Positions 1-8,292 of a stretch of DNA of 64,000 nt are shown here, piece after piece. This DNA comes from Geopsychrobacter electrodiphilus DSM 16401. GTDB taxonomy: Bacteria > Desulfobacterota > Desulfuromonadia > Desulfuromonadales > Geopsychrobacteraceae. Position 1 is the stretch's first letter. The number at the start of each line of letters is the position of its first letter. The notes under the pieces were generated by a model. The model did no database searches and was not told the DNA's origin. It worked only from the letters and a program-made list of their open reading frames with translations. The position numbers were made by a program, and so were the translations under genes. The stretch is from positions 806,001-870,000 of the forward strand of contig NZ_ARWE01000001.1 in the NCBI RefSeq assembly GCF_000384395.1, in the 5' to 3' direction.

Positions 1-2
1 AG

Positions 3-380
3 ACCGTGACTGAACGCAAATTCAGCCTCGGCAAGACCATCCTTGCTGGTGGTTTGCCGATGATGAAAAAGGTGAAGCACGAAACGACCACGACCAGCGA
101 AGAACGCGATGAGACTCTTTGGCTGTATGCAGGTGAAAAATCACCGCTGGTCTTTGATCGGGCTGCGCTGAAATATGATGGCCTTGGCGACGCGATGCAG
201 CTGTCTAAAAATCTTAATTTTACCTATCTCAAGAATGAGTTACGCCGCCTTTGTCCGCGGGCCGTTTACGATGATCGGTTACTTAAACGGGCAGGGTTGG
301 TACGCCTGCTCGGTCCTTCCCTACGTCCAGACGTCGACATTGATCTGGCTTTTGAAATTTTGGCTCGAAGTTTGAAATAG
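3..380 (+). CDS. Hypothetical protein, probable 3' end of a longer gene
   Basis: The frame is open to the left edge, so the true start may lie outside the window; a GTG at position 6 is the first possible start inside it. The visible 125 residues are soluble, with a run of threonines (KHETTTTSEE, about residues 25-34) and a charged C-terminal half with no membrane segment or signal peptide. I do not recognise the family and assign no function. It is the only gene visible on this side, so no operon context can be read. Codon use and lack of internal stops look like real coding sequence. Confidence 0.5.
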   Translation, partial: TVTERKFSLGKTILAGGLPMMKKVKHETTTTSEERDETLWLYAGEKSPLVFDRAALKYDGLGDAMQLSKNLNFTYLKNELRRLCPRAVYDDRLLKRAGLVRLLGPSLRPDVDIDLAFEILARSLK

Positions 381-849
381 CGCCGGAGCCCTCGGGATCG
401 AAATGAAGGGTTGGGCATGTTTGGCCCAAACTGTTCATTCTTCTGCCGTTGCAGTTGTTGCGTTTGTTCTTCAGCAACGGTCAAATGCAACATCCATGAT
501 GGTATGGTTTTCCTCTTGCCCCCCGCAGCACATATTCCCGCGTAAAAAACCGGTAATAACAGCTTTGTGTGCTTTCTTTAAGTATTCATCAATAACAATG
601 TCCCGCTGAATTAATGATGGTGGAAGGTACTGGCGTTGCACATGCAACGATACATCCCCTTTCCTGGATCATCAAACTTTTCGATATCGTTTGTAAGTAT
701 ATAGTTTTTATACATTATTTAATTTAAAATTTTACTCATGTTTTTGGCACAATCCGTGGATAGTAATAATAGCAAGAAACAGGGAAGAAAGAGGACGTTC
801 CTGAAACGCAGGGGAAATACCAGTTCTCACTACCGAAGAGGAGGATGTC
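381..849. other. Intergenic region, 469 bp
   Basis: No convincing gene is seen. The stretch becomes AT-rich near 690-740. It contains a short perfect inverted repeat at 634-649 and, at 745-760, a TGGCAC followed ten bases later by GG, which only loosely resembles a sigma-54 -24/-12 element because the -12 GC is missing. It probably holds the promoter for the small gene at 850, but I cannot fix it. Confidence 0.4.
634..649. repeat. Short inverted repeat, possible operator
   Basis: CGTTGCA and TGCAACG form a perfect 7-bp dyad separated by 2 bp, about 200 bp before the start of the small membrane protein gene. It could be a protein-binding site, but a dyad this short can arise by chance. Confidence 0.25.
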
Positions 850-1035
850 ATGAGGAACTTACTAACATCAAACAGTGGTCACATTCTGGTTAAAGAAAAC
901 ATCGCTGACCATGTCGAGTCGAATCTGCTAGCCAATGCATGGCTCGTTATTCTGGCCGGCTGCCTCCTCGTTACCTTCTTTTGCACGGTAGTGCTAATTG
1001 CCTGGCCGATCGTTGCTCACATGATCGCTGGCTGA
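850..1035 (+). CDS. Small single-pass membrane protein, unknown function
   Basis: The 61-residue product starts at an ATG preceded by a strong GAGGAGG ribosome site at 839-845, which supports real translation. After a polar N-terminal 28 residues it has one hydrophobic segment (roughly residues 31-56, LANAWLVILAGCLLV and onward) and a very short tail ending in AG, so it should sit in the inner membrane with the N-terminus on one side. No known domain is recognised. It stands alone, with 469 bp before it and a convergent gene after it. Small, probably stress- or respiration-related membrane peptides are common, but no role can be assigned here. Confidence 0.6.
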   Translation: MRNLLTSNSGHILVKENIADHVESNLLANAWLVILAGCLLVTFFCTVVLIAWPIVAHMIAG

Positions 1036-1188
1036 GATTGTACGTATATAATTTTTAATGTATGACATCGCAATGTCTCGACCGACAGGCCGGGGCGTTG
1101 CGGTTCCTGTCTGTAGATTTTATCAACTCTCCTTGTGTTTTATAATCCCGTCAGAATAAAGTTTAGTGTTGTGCTGAAGGTCTCCTGA

Positions 1189-1869
1189 TCAGCGTATCGT
1201 TGTGTGTTGAAGCGAGGTCGACAGCTGGGTCAGATTCTCGAGAGTCAGGGTTGGTTCGAACTCCCATGGATCGAAAATGGCTGTCGGATTGCGTTTGATC
1301 CAGGCACTGCGCAGCCCTGCCGAGAGGGCCCCGATGACATCGAAGGGGTTGCCGGAGATCAGCCAGGCTTCGGCCCCTGTGCAACTGGCACGGCGCAGAA
1401 AATTTGCGTAGACGCCTGGATTTGGTTTGAAACTGCTGATCTCGCTGGTGCTGATCACATCAATAAAAAAATCACGGATACCGGCCTGTTCGAGCAGGTG
1501 CTGGACATCATCAGTGCGGCCGTTGGAAAAGGCGTAGAGTCTGAATCCGGCCAGCTGGCAGGCCTTGAGTCCTGAGAGTACGTCAGCAAAGGCCGGGAGG
1601 CTGCGGTAGCTGGCGAGCAGTTCGTCGCGTTCACTTCTTGAGAGTGATAACTGCATTGTTGAACAGACGTAATCGAGAGCCTGTCGAGTGCAAACAGCAA
1701 AATCCTGATAATTCTGCATCAGCCCGCGTCGAAACGAATATTCAAGCTGCTTGCTGCGCCACATCTCGCTGGCGGCGTAGGCTTGTCCCCCGATTTTCTG
1801 CTGCAAAGCAGTAATGACTCCCGCAGTATCTATCAGGGTGCCGTAAACATCAAAAGCCAAGGTTATCAT
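1189..1869 (-). CDS. Haloacid dehalogenase type II (HAD superfamily hydrolase)
   Basis: A 226-residue HAD-superfamily enzyme. Motif I is FDVYGTLID at residues 6-14, with Asp7 as expected nucleophile; the SNG motif II, the SFKPNPGVY segment with the motif III lysine, and the GNPFDVIGALSAGL motif IV are all present in order. The FDVYGT start and the NPFDV segment are typical of L-2-haloacid dehalogenases, which hydrolyse 2-haloalkanoic acids, although many members act on other small phosphorylated or halogenated substrates. The start was set at the ATG at 1869 because AAGGAGAG precedes it; the frame stays open further upstream without a ribosome site. It follows the flavoprotein gene by 83 bp on the same strand. 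Confidence 0.75.
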   Translation of the reverse strand: MITLAFDVYGTLIDTAGVITALQQKIGGQAYAASEMWRSKQLEYSFRRGLMQNYQDFAVCTRQALDYVCSTMQLSLSRSERDELLASYRSLPAFADVLSGLKACQLAGFRLYAFSNGRTDDVQHLLEQAGIRDFFIDVISTSEISSFKPNPGVYANFLRRASCTGAEAWLISGNPFDVIGALSAGLRSAWIKRNPTAIFDPWEFEPTLTLENLTQLSTSLQHTTIR

Positions 1870-1952
1870 TTTGCTCTCCTTTTTGGGTTCACAACAGTTT
1901 CCGTCGAGACGTTTTTGGACCTTTGACCCTACAAGGCAAAACAGACACATGT

Positions 1953-3269
1953 TCAGATATCTCTCGAGCGCAAGAAGCTGTCGAGAGCCTCGGCGACCCG
2001 TCGCCCTTCACGCATGGCGAGAATCACGGTTTTTGGCTCGTGGACCACGTCGCCGGCGGCAAATACCCCGGCCCGGGTCGTCATGCCGTAAAATGGTGCG
2101 TTTTCGGTGATGACGTAGCCGCGTTCGTTGGTCTTGATGCCGGTGGTGGTCGAAACGATTCGGGCAAAGGGTTTCTGTCCGACCGCAATGATCAGCTTGT
2201 CGCAGGCGATCCGCTCCTCGCTGCCTGGCAGTGGCCGGATGATGCTTTCGCGGCCGCAGAGCTGACGGGTGAATTTTTGCAGGGTGACCCCGGTCAGTTT
2301 GTCTTCGCCGTGGATCTGCGTGACGCTGGTCTCGAAGGTGAAGCTGACCCCTTCGTGCAGGGCCTCGTCGTACTCCTTGTCGCTGGCGCGGCGCTCCTTC
2401 TCCGGGACAATATCCACCGCCCTGACGCTGGCCGCACCCAGGCGCAGCGCGGTACGGGCGGCATCGACCGCGACGTTGCCGGCTCCGACCACCAGCACCC
2501 GATCGCCCGGCAGCACCGGGTAGGGACGATTGGCGAGGCTGCCGTCCTGGATCAGGCTGACGGTGCCGAGAAAATAGATCGCCTGCATGGCGCCGGGGAG
2601 GGATTCGCCGTCAACCTCGAGCTTGCGCGACAGGCCGGTGCCGGTGCCGATGAAGATCGCCCGGTAGTCCATGGCGAAGAGTTGATCGATGGTCAGATCC
2701 TCACCGATCACTACGCCGGTTTCCAAGCGCACGCCGAGGTTGCGCACCACCTCAATCTGTTTTTCGACCACCTCGTTGGGCAGGCGGTATTCGGGGATGC
2801 CGTAACGCAACACGCCACCTGCCTTGGCCTGGGCCTCGAAGATTGTGACCCGGTAGTTTTGCTTGGCAAGGATCGCCGCCACCGATAGCCCGGCCGGACC
2901 GGAACCAATGATCGCGATCTTGTCACGCATCTGGTTAAGGGTCAGTTCCATCTCCTTTTCGGCAAGAAAGCGTTCGAGCTTGCTGATCTGGATTCCCTCT
3001 CCCTTGCGGTTCAGGACACAGGCACCCTCGCACTGGTCGTTATGCGGGCAGACCCGGGCACAGATGATCGCCAGGTTGCTGTTGGCGTTGATTATTGCGA
3101 TGGCAGCTTGATAGTCCCTCGCTTCGATGGCGGTGATGATCTCGGGGATGCGATTTTCAATCGGGCAACCGCCGACGCATAGCGGCTTTTTGCACTTCAG
3201 GCAGCGCGCCGCTTCGGCGAGGGCTTCTTCTTCGGTAAAGCCCTTTTCCAGTTCGTCAAAATTGAGCAT
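1953..3269 (-). CDS. gltA: Glutamate synthase (NADPH) small-subunit-like flavoprotein
   Basis: A 438-residue protein of the GltD/homotetrameric glutamate synthase family. Two N-terminal cysteine groups (C23, C26, C31, C35 and C70, C74, C80, C84) would hold two [4Fe-4S] clusters. GSGPAG at 122-127 binds FAD and GAGNVA near residue 258 binds NAD(P)H; the AAGD segment near the C-terminus closes the flavin site. Such proteins feed NADPH electrons into glutamate synthesis with a large partner, or into other reductases (NfnB, dihydropyrimidine dehydrogenase subunit). No large glutamate synthase subunit lies next to it here, so the physiological partner is open. The next gene downstream is the HAD hydrolase. 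The start has only a weak GGAG upstream. Confidence 0.75.
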   Translation of the reverse strand: MLNFDELEKGFTEEEALAEAARCLKCKKPLCVGGCPIENRIPEIITAIEARDYQAAIAIINANSNLAIICARVCPHNDQCEGACVLNRKGEGIQISKLERFLAEKEMELTLNQMRDKIAIIGSGPAGLSVAAILAKQNYRVTIFEAQAKAGGVLRYGIPEYRLPNEVVEKQIEVVRNLGVRLETGVVIGEDLTIDQLFAMDYRAIFIGTGTGLSRKLEVDGESLPGAMQAIYFLGTVSLIQDGSLANRPYPVLPGDRVLVVGAGNVAVDAARTALRLGAASVRAVDIVPEKERRASDKEYDEALHEGVSFTFETSVTQIHGEDKLTGVTLQKFTRQLCGRESIIRPLPGSEERIACDKLIIAVGQKPFARIVSTTTGIKTNERGYVITENAPFYGMTTRAGVFAAGDVVHEPKTVILAMREGRRVAEALDSFLRSRDI

Positions 3270-3517
3270 CTTTTAAACAACTCCACATGAGAAATAACGA
3301 TTGGCGCAACATACACCAAACCGTCGTCGGCAGGCAAAGCCTTGGCAGTCCGCAAGCGGTGCGTTTGATTGATGGAAAATGCCGTATCCTGATGCTCAGT
3401 TTCCCCCGCTAGGGCTGTTCCAAAGCCCTTACTCACAATGATAAAAGGGGTGTTATCTGGTGGTCTCTGGTCCAGCGTTCGCTCGTTTTATTTCTGTGCG
3501 CCGTCAGCCGATGTCGT

Positions 3518-5089
3518 TTATGTTGATGGGGTTCGGTTCGATGTGGGGTGGCAAAAATCCCGCCAGCCGGGATGGCTATCCTCCAGGTCGATGACTTCGC
3601 TTCGGTTCGCAAAGGAGTAGCTTGTCAAACCGCGTGATATCTCCTGTTGCAGGTTGGTCAGGCAACTGGCGATCAGCCGCGTGTCAAAACCCCTGTCGCC
3701 GAGGTTGATAACCATATTCATCACCAGGATGCGACTGACCAAAAGTCCCAGTTCAACCAGCTTACGTTGAGACATGGCGGGATCCAATTCGAAGTCGAGG
3801 TCCTTTTTGAGCCGCGGACTGGAGCGCTCGGTTAAATCCAAGCCACTTAGATACCCAAACAGATTCTTCTCCTTCGCCATTTTCATCTGCTTGAGAAGCG
3901 ACTCGCTGATTTGGGCGTAGAGGATATCGTTGGAACCCTCAAAAATTTGGAAAGGACGGCTGTCGACCAGGGCGCGGCCGGCAAAATGATCGAGCTTGTA
4001 ACCTTTGGCCCCCACCAGTTGCAACAACGACTGGGCCGCCTCCTGCATCAGATCTGTCACACAGGTCTTAATGGCGTTGGCCTCCAGCCCTTGTCCAGCC
4101 AGATTATTTTCGAGCCCCGCGCGTTCGCTTGAACTGACGCACATCGCCGCACAAATTGTGACCGCAGATTGAATCTTTGCCAGGCGCGCCTGGACCTGAT
4201 CATAGCCGAGCAGGTTTCTGTCCCCCACCTTCCGTTGCCGGCAATGCGCCGTCGCCTCATCGAGGATGCGCGTCAGGAATCCCATCGCCATTCCAGGGAA
4301 CTGCATACGGCTGCGATGTAACAAATCGAGCATCATCTTTATCCCAGTCGTCTGCGCGACGAGTCGGTGGGATTCAGGGATCAGGACATCGATCTGGTTG
4401 CGGCCATAGGGGATCATATACAGTCCGAGATTTTTGAATTTTTCTTCGACCACAATTCGCTGGCCGGCGGCGTTGGCATCACAGATGAAAAAATCGATGT
4501 CTCTCCCCAGGCCTTTATCTGGACTGCTGTGACGAGCCGTGAGCAGCCAGTAGTCAGCCCAACCGGTTAACCCTGCCCAATGTTTGGTCCCCGTGATGTG
4601 ACAATTTTCCCCCTGCTTGGTCCAGCATGTCTGCATATGCAGCGCGTCGCTGCCGTAGTCGGGTTCGGTGATCATCAAACCACCCATTTTTTGCTTCTGC
4701 ATAAAATCTTTGAAGACCGCTCTTTGGGTGGAGACTTGACCATACTTGGTTAACGGCTGGATAAAGAGGGCCCAGTTGATGCCAAAGATTAGGGAGAGCG
4801 AGAGAGATTCATAAGAGGCGGCTTCGAGAAGTGCAATCCCCTCATCCAGCTTGCCACCACGGCCACCATGCTCGACGGGAATAAAGGCTGAGAGCGGGAC
4901 TGTGGCCATAATCTCGCGTAATACATAGGGTGGCAGGCCACGCGTACTACTGAGTTGCTCCATATCTTCACGCATCCGGAATACATTTTTTAAACTGTCT
5001 TTGAACGTCCCCAGAAAATCTGAAAATGGTGCGCGGCTGCCAGCCGGCTCCGGCGTGGAGAGAACTTCAGGTTGATCTATCGGTTTCAT
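3518..5089 (-). CDS. Acyl-CoA dehydrogenase family protein
   Basis: A 523-residue FAD enzyme of the acyl-CoA dehydrogenase superfamily, longer than the usual ~380 residues. The helical N-terminal domain is followed by a beta-domain with MITEPDYGSDA, equivalent to the flavin/substrate-binding TEP.aGSD segment, then IHGTKHW-like ITGTKHWAG, and a C-terminal helical domain with FEGSNDILYAQ, the position where medium-chain enzymes carry the catalytic glutamate. It should oxidise an acyl-CoA to the 2-enoyl-CoA and pass electrons to ETF, but the substrate is unknown. It has no fatty-acid oxidation neighbours; it is transcribed away from the selenoprotein gene. The extra C-terminal ~130 residues contain additional helices. 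Confidence 0.8.
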   Translation of the reverse strand: MKPIDQPEVLSTPEPAGSRAPFSDFLGTFKDSLKNVFRMREDMEQLSSTRGLPPYVLREIMATVPLSAFIPVEHGGRGGKLDEGIALLEAASYESLSLSLIFGINWALFIQPLTKYGQVSTQRAVFKDFMQKQKMGGLMITEPDYGSDALHMQTCWTKQGENCHITGTKHWAGLTGWADYWLLTARHSSPDKGLGRDIDFFICDANAAGQRIVVEEKFKNLGLYMIPYGRNQIDVLIPESHRLVAQTTGIKMMLDLLHRSRMQFPGMAMGFLTRILDEATAHCRQRKVGDRNLLGYDQVQARLAKIQSAVTICAAMCVSSSERAGLENNLAGQGLEANAIKTCVTDLMQEAAQSLLQLVGAKGYKLDHFAGRALVDSRPFQIFEGSNDILYAQISESLLKQMKMAKEKNLFGYLSGLDLTERSSPRLKKDLDFELDPAMSQRKLVELGLLVSRILVMNMVINLGDRGFDTRLIASCLTNLQQEISRGLTSYSFANRSEVIDLEDSHPGWRDFCHPTSNRTPST

Positions 5090-5326
5090 CAGACATGCTC
5101 CCTGGACAGAGGTGAAGGGTGATGGTCGTCATTAGATTGTAGCCTTGTTCCCTCCGGCTGCAACAGTGGGTTGGGTCGAGAGTATGTCACCTATGCCTTG
5201 AAATGGCAGGGGCAAGGGTCGAATCAGCCGATAGTCGGAGCCTGCAGATTATTAATGCAAAAGGGCAGTTGGAAAGTCAGATTCGTGCTAGTATCAATCT
5301 TACAGTGAAGCCAAAAAGAGGTCAGG

Positions 5327-6160
5327 ATGAGTTTGATGGCGCGTTTGAAAAATCGGTTTCTGGCTCGACTGACCACCCGTTTCCCTGCGCTGGCGCAGCG
5401 CTTTATTGCTGCCTACCAACCACAGGAGACTGAGGGGGCGATCCCCTGGGTTCAACCGGCAGTTTCTTTAAGGCAGGCAAAGTTGGCGTTGGTGACAACG
5501 TCCGGAATTCATCACCGCAATCAGTTACCGTTTGATATGGGCGATGTCGATGGCGACCCGAGCTATCGGGTTCTTAACGGGGAGGAGTTATTTTATGACT
5601 TCCAGATCACACACGACTATTACGATCATACGGACGCTGAAAAAGACCCGAACATTATTTTCCCCCTCGATCGCCTGCGCGAACTCGTCAGTGAAGGGGT
5701 GCTCGGCCGTCTTGCACAGACCCATTATGCCTTCATGGGACATATCGACGGTCGACATATCGCTACGCTACTCGACAAGACCGCGCGTGAAGTCGCTGAA
5801 AGGCTCAAGGCGGACGAGGTCGATCTGGTATTATTGACTCCGGCTTGAGGGATCTGTAATCAATCCGTGGGATTGATCCAGAGAGCAATTGAACGGGTCG
5901 GAATCGCGACCATCGGCATTTCGATCGTCAGGGACTACTCGGAGAAGGTCAAACCGCCGCGCACCGTTTTTTTACGCTGGCCCTTTGGTCATCCGTTGGG
6001 GGAACCGGGGAATGTCCCACAACAGCGTGCCGTCGTGCTCGAGTCCTTGCGTGCGCTCTACCAGATCAAAGTACCGGGAACGATACTGGATCTGCCGTTT
6101 CGCTGGCGGCGTGAAACCTACGCTGATTACCAGTCGCCAATCGAAGTGGATCTTCAATAA
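5327..6160 (+). CDS. GrdB-like selenoprotein with in-frame UGA (Sec)
   Basis: Read through the TGA at 5846-5848, the frame encodes 277 residues related to the glycine/sarcosine/betaine reductase selenoprotein B family. Before the TGA the sequence ends in LVLLTPA and after it continues GICNQSVGLIQRAIE, so the recoded residue makes a U-x-x-C redox pair (Sec174, Cys177) where related proteins have CxxC. The downstream half (FLRWPFGHPLGEPGN) is typical of the family, so the TGA is not a real end. A hairpin suited to Sec insertion lies just after the TGA. The start ATG has an AGAGG site. GrdB proper cleaves reduced amino-acid derivatives with GrdA and GrdC; none is nearby, so the role is probably another thiol/selenol redox function. 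An insertion sequence separates the gene from its terminator. Confidence 0.85.
5846..5877 (+). promoter_or_regulatory. Sec UGA codon and candidate bacterial SECIS hairpin
   Basis: TGA at 5846-5848 is followed by a perfect 8-bp stem, ATCAATCC (5859-5866) with GGATTGAT (5870-5877), closed by the loop GTG at 5867-5869. The apical loop is 19-21 bases after the UGA and starts with G, which fits what is known of bacterial SECIS elements bound by SelB (loop roughly 16-37 bases downstream with a G in the first two loop positions). The element is inside the coding sequence, as in other bacterial selenoprotein genes. Confidence 0.75.
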
Positions 6161-6183
6161 GTTGCAGAGTCCTTAAATATTTA

Positions 6184-6200
6184 GGGTCATGACTAGTTTA
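6184..6200 (+). repeat. Left terminal inverted repeat of the IS1595-family element
   Basis: GGGTCATGACTAGTTTA, the exact reverse complement of 6904-6920. The preceding eight bases (6176-6183) are one copy of the target-site duplication AATATTTA. Confidence 0.93.
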
Positions 6201-6873
6201 GAGGTTGATTCCGCAAAATACGAAGGATCAAACGACTCAGATCCCGACCTCTATGATTGAACCTAAACTCACATTCTTTGAGATGCAAGTTGAAGGTGTT
6301 TGATGACATGCCACGGAAACGAACGAGTCGTGTTTTTGCATGGCCCCAAAACCTTTCAATACCGTTGATGTGGTTACGACCTTTGGCAAACTCATCCTTG
6401 CCGTGGTCAACACGAAGGTGTTTACCATAACCAACATCGACCAAACCATTATAGCCGCGCCAGCCGTCAGAGTAGATGATACTTTCAAGCTCTACTTTGC
6501 CGCGAATAACCGCTTGTAGCGTGGCTTTGGAACAATCTGGGACGATCTCGGTGTAGACATGACCGTTCCGTTGAAAGATACCAAAGACGATCGTTTTTCC
6601 ATAGGCGCCACGGCCTCTTTTGCCCTTAACGCGACGTGCACCAAAGAACGATTCGTCAACTTCGACTTCTCCTGAATAAGGAGACTGAGCGTTGCAATAT
6701 TCAGCCAGGCGCTGCCTGATTTTTGTTAGATAACGATTGACTGTGTTGCGATTCAATCCAGCCAATTTCGCGATCTGGGAAGCTTCCAGACCTGCCGCAA
6801 ATAGGCGAACAAGTTGCTGAAATTTACGCTCAGAAATGTGCGCCCTTTTTGCGTACTTATTTTTCATAGTCAT
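6193..6873 (-). CDS. IS1595-family transposase
   Basis: A 226-residue DDE-type transposase of the ISXO2-like/IS1595 group. An N-terminal helix-turn-helix (about residues 20-55, SQIAKLAGLNRNTVNRYL) is followed by the catalytic core: VDESFFG near residue 73 carries the first Asp, IYSDGWRGY near 138 the second, and the HINGIERFWGHAK segment near 170 the third acidic/Asn-type position with the conserved NGIE..W. It lacks the N-terminal zinc ribbon found in longer relatives, as in the short IS1016-like subgroup. The gene fills the element and ends 9 bp inside the left inverted repeat. It is intact with no frameshift, so it may be active. Confidence 0.92.
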   Translation of the reverse strand: MTMKNKYAKRAHISERKFQQLVRLFAAGLEASQIAKLAGLNRNTVNRYLTKIRQRLAEYCNAQSPYSGEVEVDESFFGARRVKGKRGRGAYGKTIVFGIFQRNGHVYTEIVPDCSKATLQAVIRGKVELESIIYSDGWRGYNGLVDVGYGKHLRVDHGKDEFAKGRNHINGIERFWGHAKTRLVRFRGMSSNTFNLHLKECEFRFNHRGRDLSRLILRILRNQPLN

Positions 6874-6903
6874 GACAGTAGCTTAGCATGCCTCAGGTGC
6901 ACC

Positions 6904-6920
6904 TAAACTAGTCATGACCC
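6904..6920 (-). repeat. Right terminal inverted repeat of the IS1595-family element
   Basis: TAAACTAGTCATGACCC, perfect inverted match to 6184-6200. The next eight bases (6921-6928, AATATTTA) are the second copy of the target duplication. Confidence 0.93.
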
Positions 6921-6938
6921 AATATTTAAGCAACACAA

Positions 6939-6977
6939 AAGAGCCTCTTTTCTGAATTCAGCTGAAAAGAGGCTCTT
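6939..6977. terminator. Hairpin terminator, probably bidirectional
   Basis: A perfect 14-bp stem, AAGAGCCTCTTTTC (6939-6952) with its complement at 6964-6977, has an 11-base loop. The minus-strand reading continues into TTTTG, which suits termination of the synthetase gene that ends at 7013. Without the insertion element the hairpin would also lie about 40 bp after the selenoprotein gene. Confidence 0.75.
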
Positions 6978-7012
6978 GTATGTGGACGCTGAAAAAGGGC
7001 TTGAGTTGTCTC

Positions 7013-8083
7013 CTAGTCCTGGACCGCGGCGCGATCGAGCCAGATTTCAAAGCGTTCGCGTGAGACCCGCGACAGGATGCGGTGGAAGGTTTTAAAATCA
7101 TACAGGTAGAGACAGTGACGGATCAGGGTGTATGGGCTGAAACTGTTCTCCGCATCTTCGGACAAAAATTCCGTCCGGTAGTCTCTGACCGTCTTCATAT
7201 TCTGGACTAAACTGCGATGCAGATCGGCCTTGGGGAAGTCAGGGGCCAGTTTTAAAATGTCCTGCACAAAGCCGTCGACCTTGAAATCCTCGAATTCGAA
7301 ATCGCGGAAGAAGTGTCGCGCGATGCGCAAAAAGTTAAAGGCATTGATTCGTTTATCATTGGTGACCTCTTCCGTTGCAGTCTCCTCTTCGCTCGGTAGG
7401 TCGCCGATTGGCGCTACGGTCGCTTGCTGCATCAGTTCGGTGGTCGCGTTGCGGATCTCCTTGAATTCGCGGTCGGCTAACTCGAACAGGGCCGACAGCA
7501 CGTTGATTCTGCGGCGCAGGTCGTTGGGGATCGATTTTTTGTATTTGATTTTATGGTCCAGCACACTCCAGGCATCCTGAATCAGGGAACGGATCTGCAC
7601 CTCAAACGTCAGCTTGGCGTAGGGCAGATATTTGGGCAGGACCGCCAGCTCATCGCTCAGGGCCAGATCCATGTGCAGCCCCTTGTACCCGAAGGAGTCT
7701 TCGGTGCTCTCGACGGCGGTGATCTTGTCAGTGACGTCGATAATCTTAAAGTGGCGCTGCAATGCCTGGGAAACCATCTCAATCTGATCCTCGTACAGAC
7801 AGACAATGCGGATGCCGATCAAGTCGGAGATATAGTCCTTGATCTGGTAGGGTTGCTCATCAGATTCGAGTTTGCTCTGGTATTTGCGATGGAATTTTTT
7901 GATGCATTCATCTTTCTCCTTGACCCGCCCTTCAATCTTGGTCACTTCACCGATGTCCGATTGTTTGAACAGCGAGGCGATAATACTGACGGTGGCGTTC
8001 TTCGCCATCTCGAAGAGCGTCCGGTGCTTGTCGTAATACTCACGGAATTTACGTCGTTCCAGCTCGAAATTAAGAGAAGCCAC
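7013..8083 (-). CDS. RelA/SpoT-domain (p)ppGpp synthetase-like protein
   Basis: A 356-residue protein with a RelA/SpoT synthetase domain in its first ~230 residues and no HD hydrolase, TGS or ACT domain. Signature segments are DYISDLIGIRIVCLYEDQ, SFGYKGLHMDL (substrate-binding G-Y-K..H) and FEVQIRSLIQDAWSVLDH, the E-Q-I-R..AW...H core. It should make the alarmone (p)ppGpp from ATP and GTP/GDP, unlinked to ribosome sensing. The C-terminal ~120 residues are of unknown type and make it longer than small alarmone synthetases (~210-260 residues). GTG at 8083 was chosen because AAGGA precedes it by 7 bases; the open frame runs a further 59 codons upstream in sequence that does not resemble the family. 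It stands alone, ending at a strong hairpin. Confidence 0.82.
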   Translation of the reverse strand: MASLNFELERRKFREYYDKHRTLFEMAKNATVSIIASLFKQSDIGEVTKIEGRVKEKDECIKKFHRKYQSKLESDEQPYQIKDYISDLIGIRIVCLYEDQIEMVSQALQRHFKIIDVTDKITAVESTEDSFGYKGLHMDLALSDELAVLPKYLPYAKLTFEVQIRSLIQDAWSVLDHKIKYKKSIPNDLRRRINVLSALFELADREFKEIRNATTELMQQATVAPIGDLPSEEETATEEVTNDKRINAFNFLRIARHFFRDFEFEDFKVDGFVQDILKLAPDFPKADLHRSLVQNMKTVRDYRTEFLSEDAENSFSPYTLIRHCLYLYDFKTFHRILSRVSRERFEIWLDRAAVQD

Positions 8084-8292
8084 GGGCAGGTCCTTACATT
8101 GTAGAGTGAAAATCAACACGTAAAGTATAACATCCCTTCCAATCGAGATGCCGTGTAAATTATATAATGAGTGTTCTTGACACGAGGTTTTTCCGGCCTC
8201 AGCCCGGGAACAGGGCGCCGGTGCAGAGACAGGGGATTTCGGATCGGGTACAGTAAGCACGATGACTAAAACTCTATTGAGGAAAATAACCA

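Larger units (their letters stand above)
6184..6920 (-). mobile_element. Complete IS1595-family insertion sequence (737 bp)
   Basis: The element is bounded by perfect 17-bp terminal inverted repeats (6184-6200 and 6904-6920, outer end GGGTCATGACTAGTTTA). It is flanked by an exact 8-bp direct repeat AATATTTA at 6176-6183 and 6921-6928, the length expected for IS1595-family transposition. One transposase gene on the minus strand fills it. Intact ends, an intact target duplication and an uninterrupted transposase suggest recent insertion. It landed between the selenoprotein stop codon and the downstream hairpin terminator. Confidence 0.93.

Noticed and set aside
745-760. Sigma-54-like promoter before the small membrane protein gene
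   Set aside because: Only TGGCAC fits; the -12 GC is absent, so it is not listed as a promoter.
1250-1280. TTCGAAC stretch suggesting a tRNA T-arm
   Set aside because: It lies inside the haloacid dehalogenase gene and no acceptor or anticodon stem can be drawn. No tRNA or rRNA gene was recognised in the window.
1923-2888. Long antisense frame of 321 codons opposite the glutamate synthase-like gene
   Set aside because: A shadow of a GC-rich gene; the minus-strand frame has clear FAD, NADPH and cluster motifs. Similar long shadows lie opposite topA, hypD, the antiporter and gspE.
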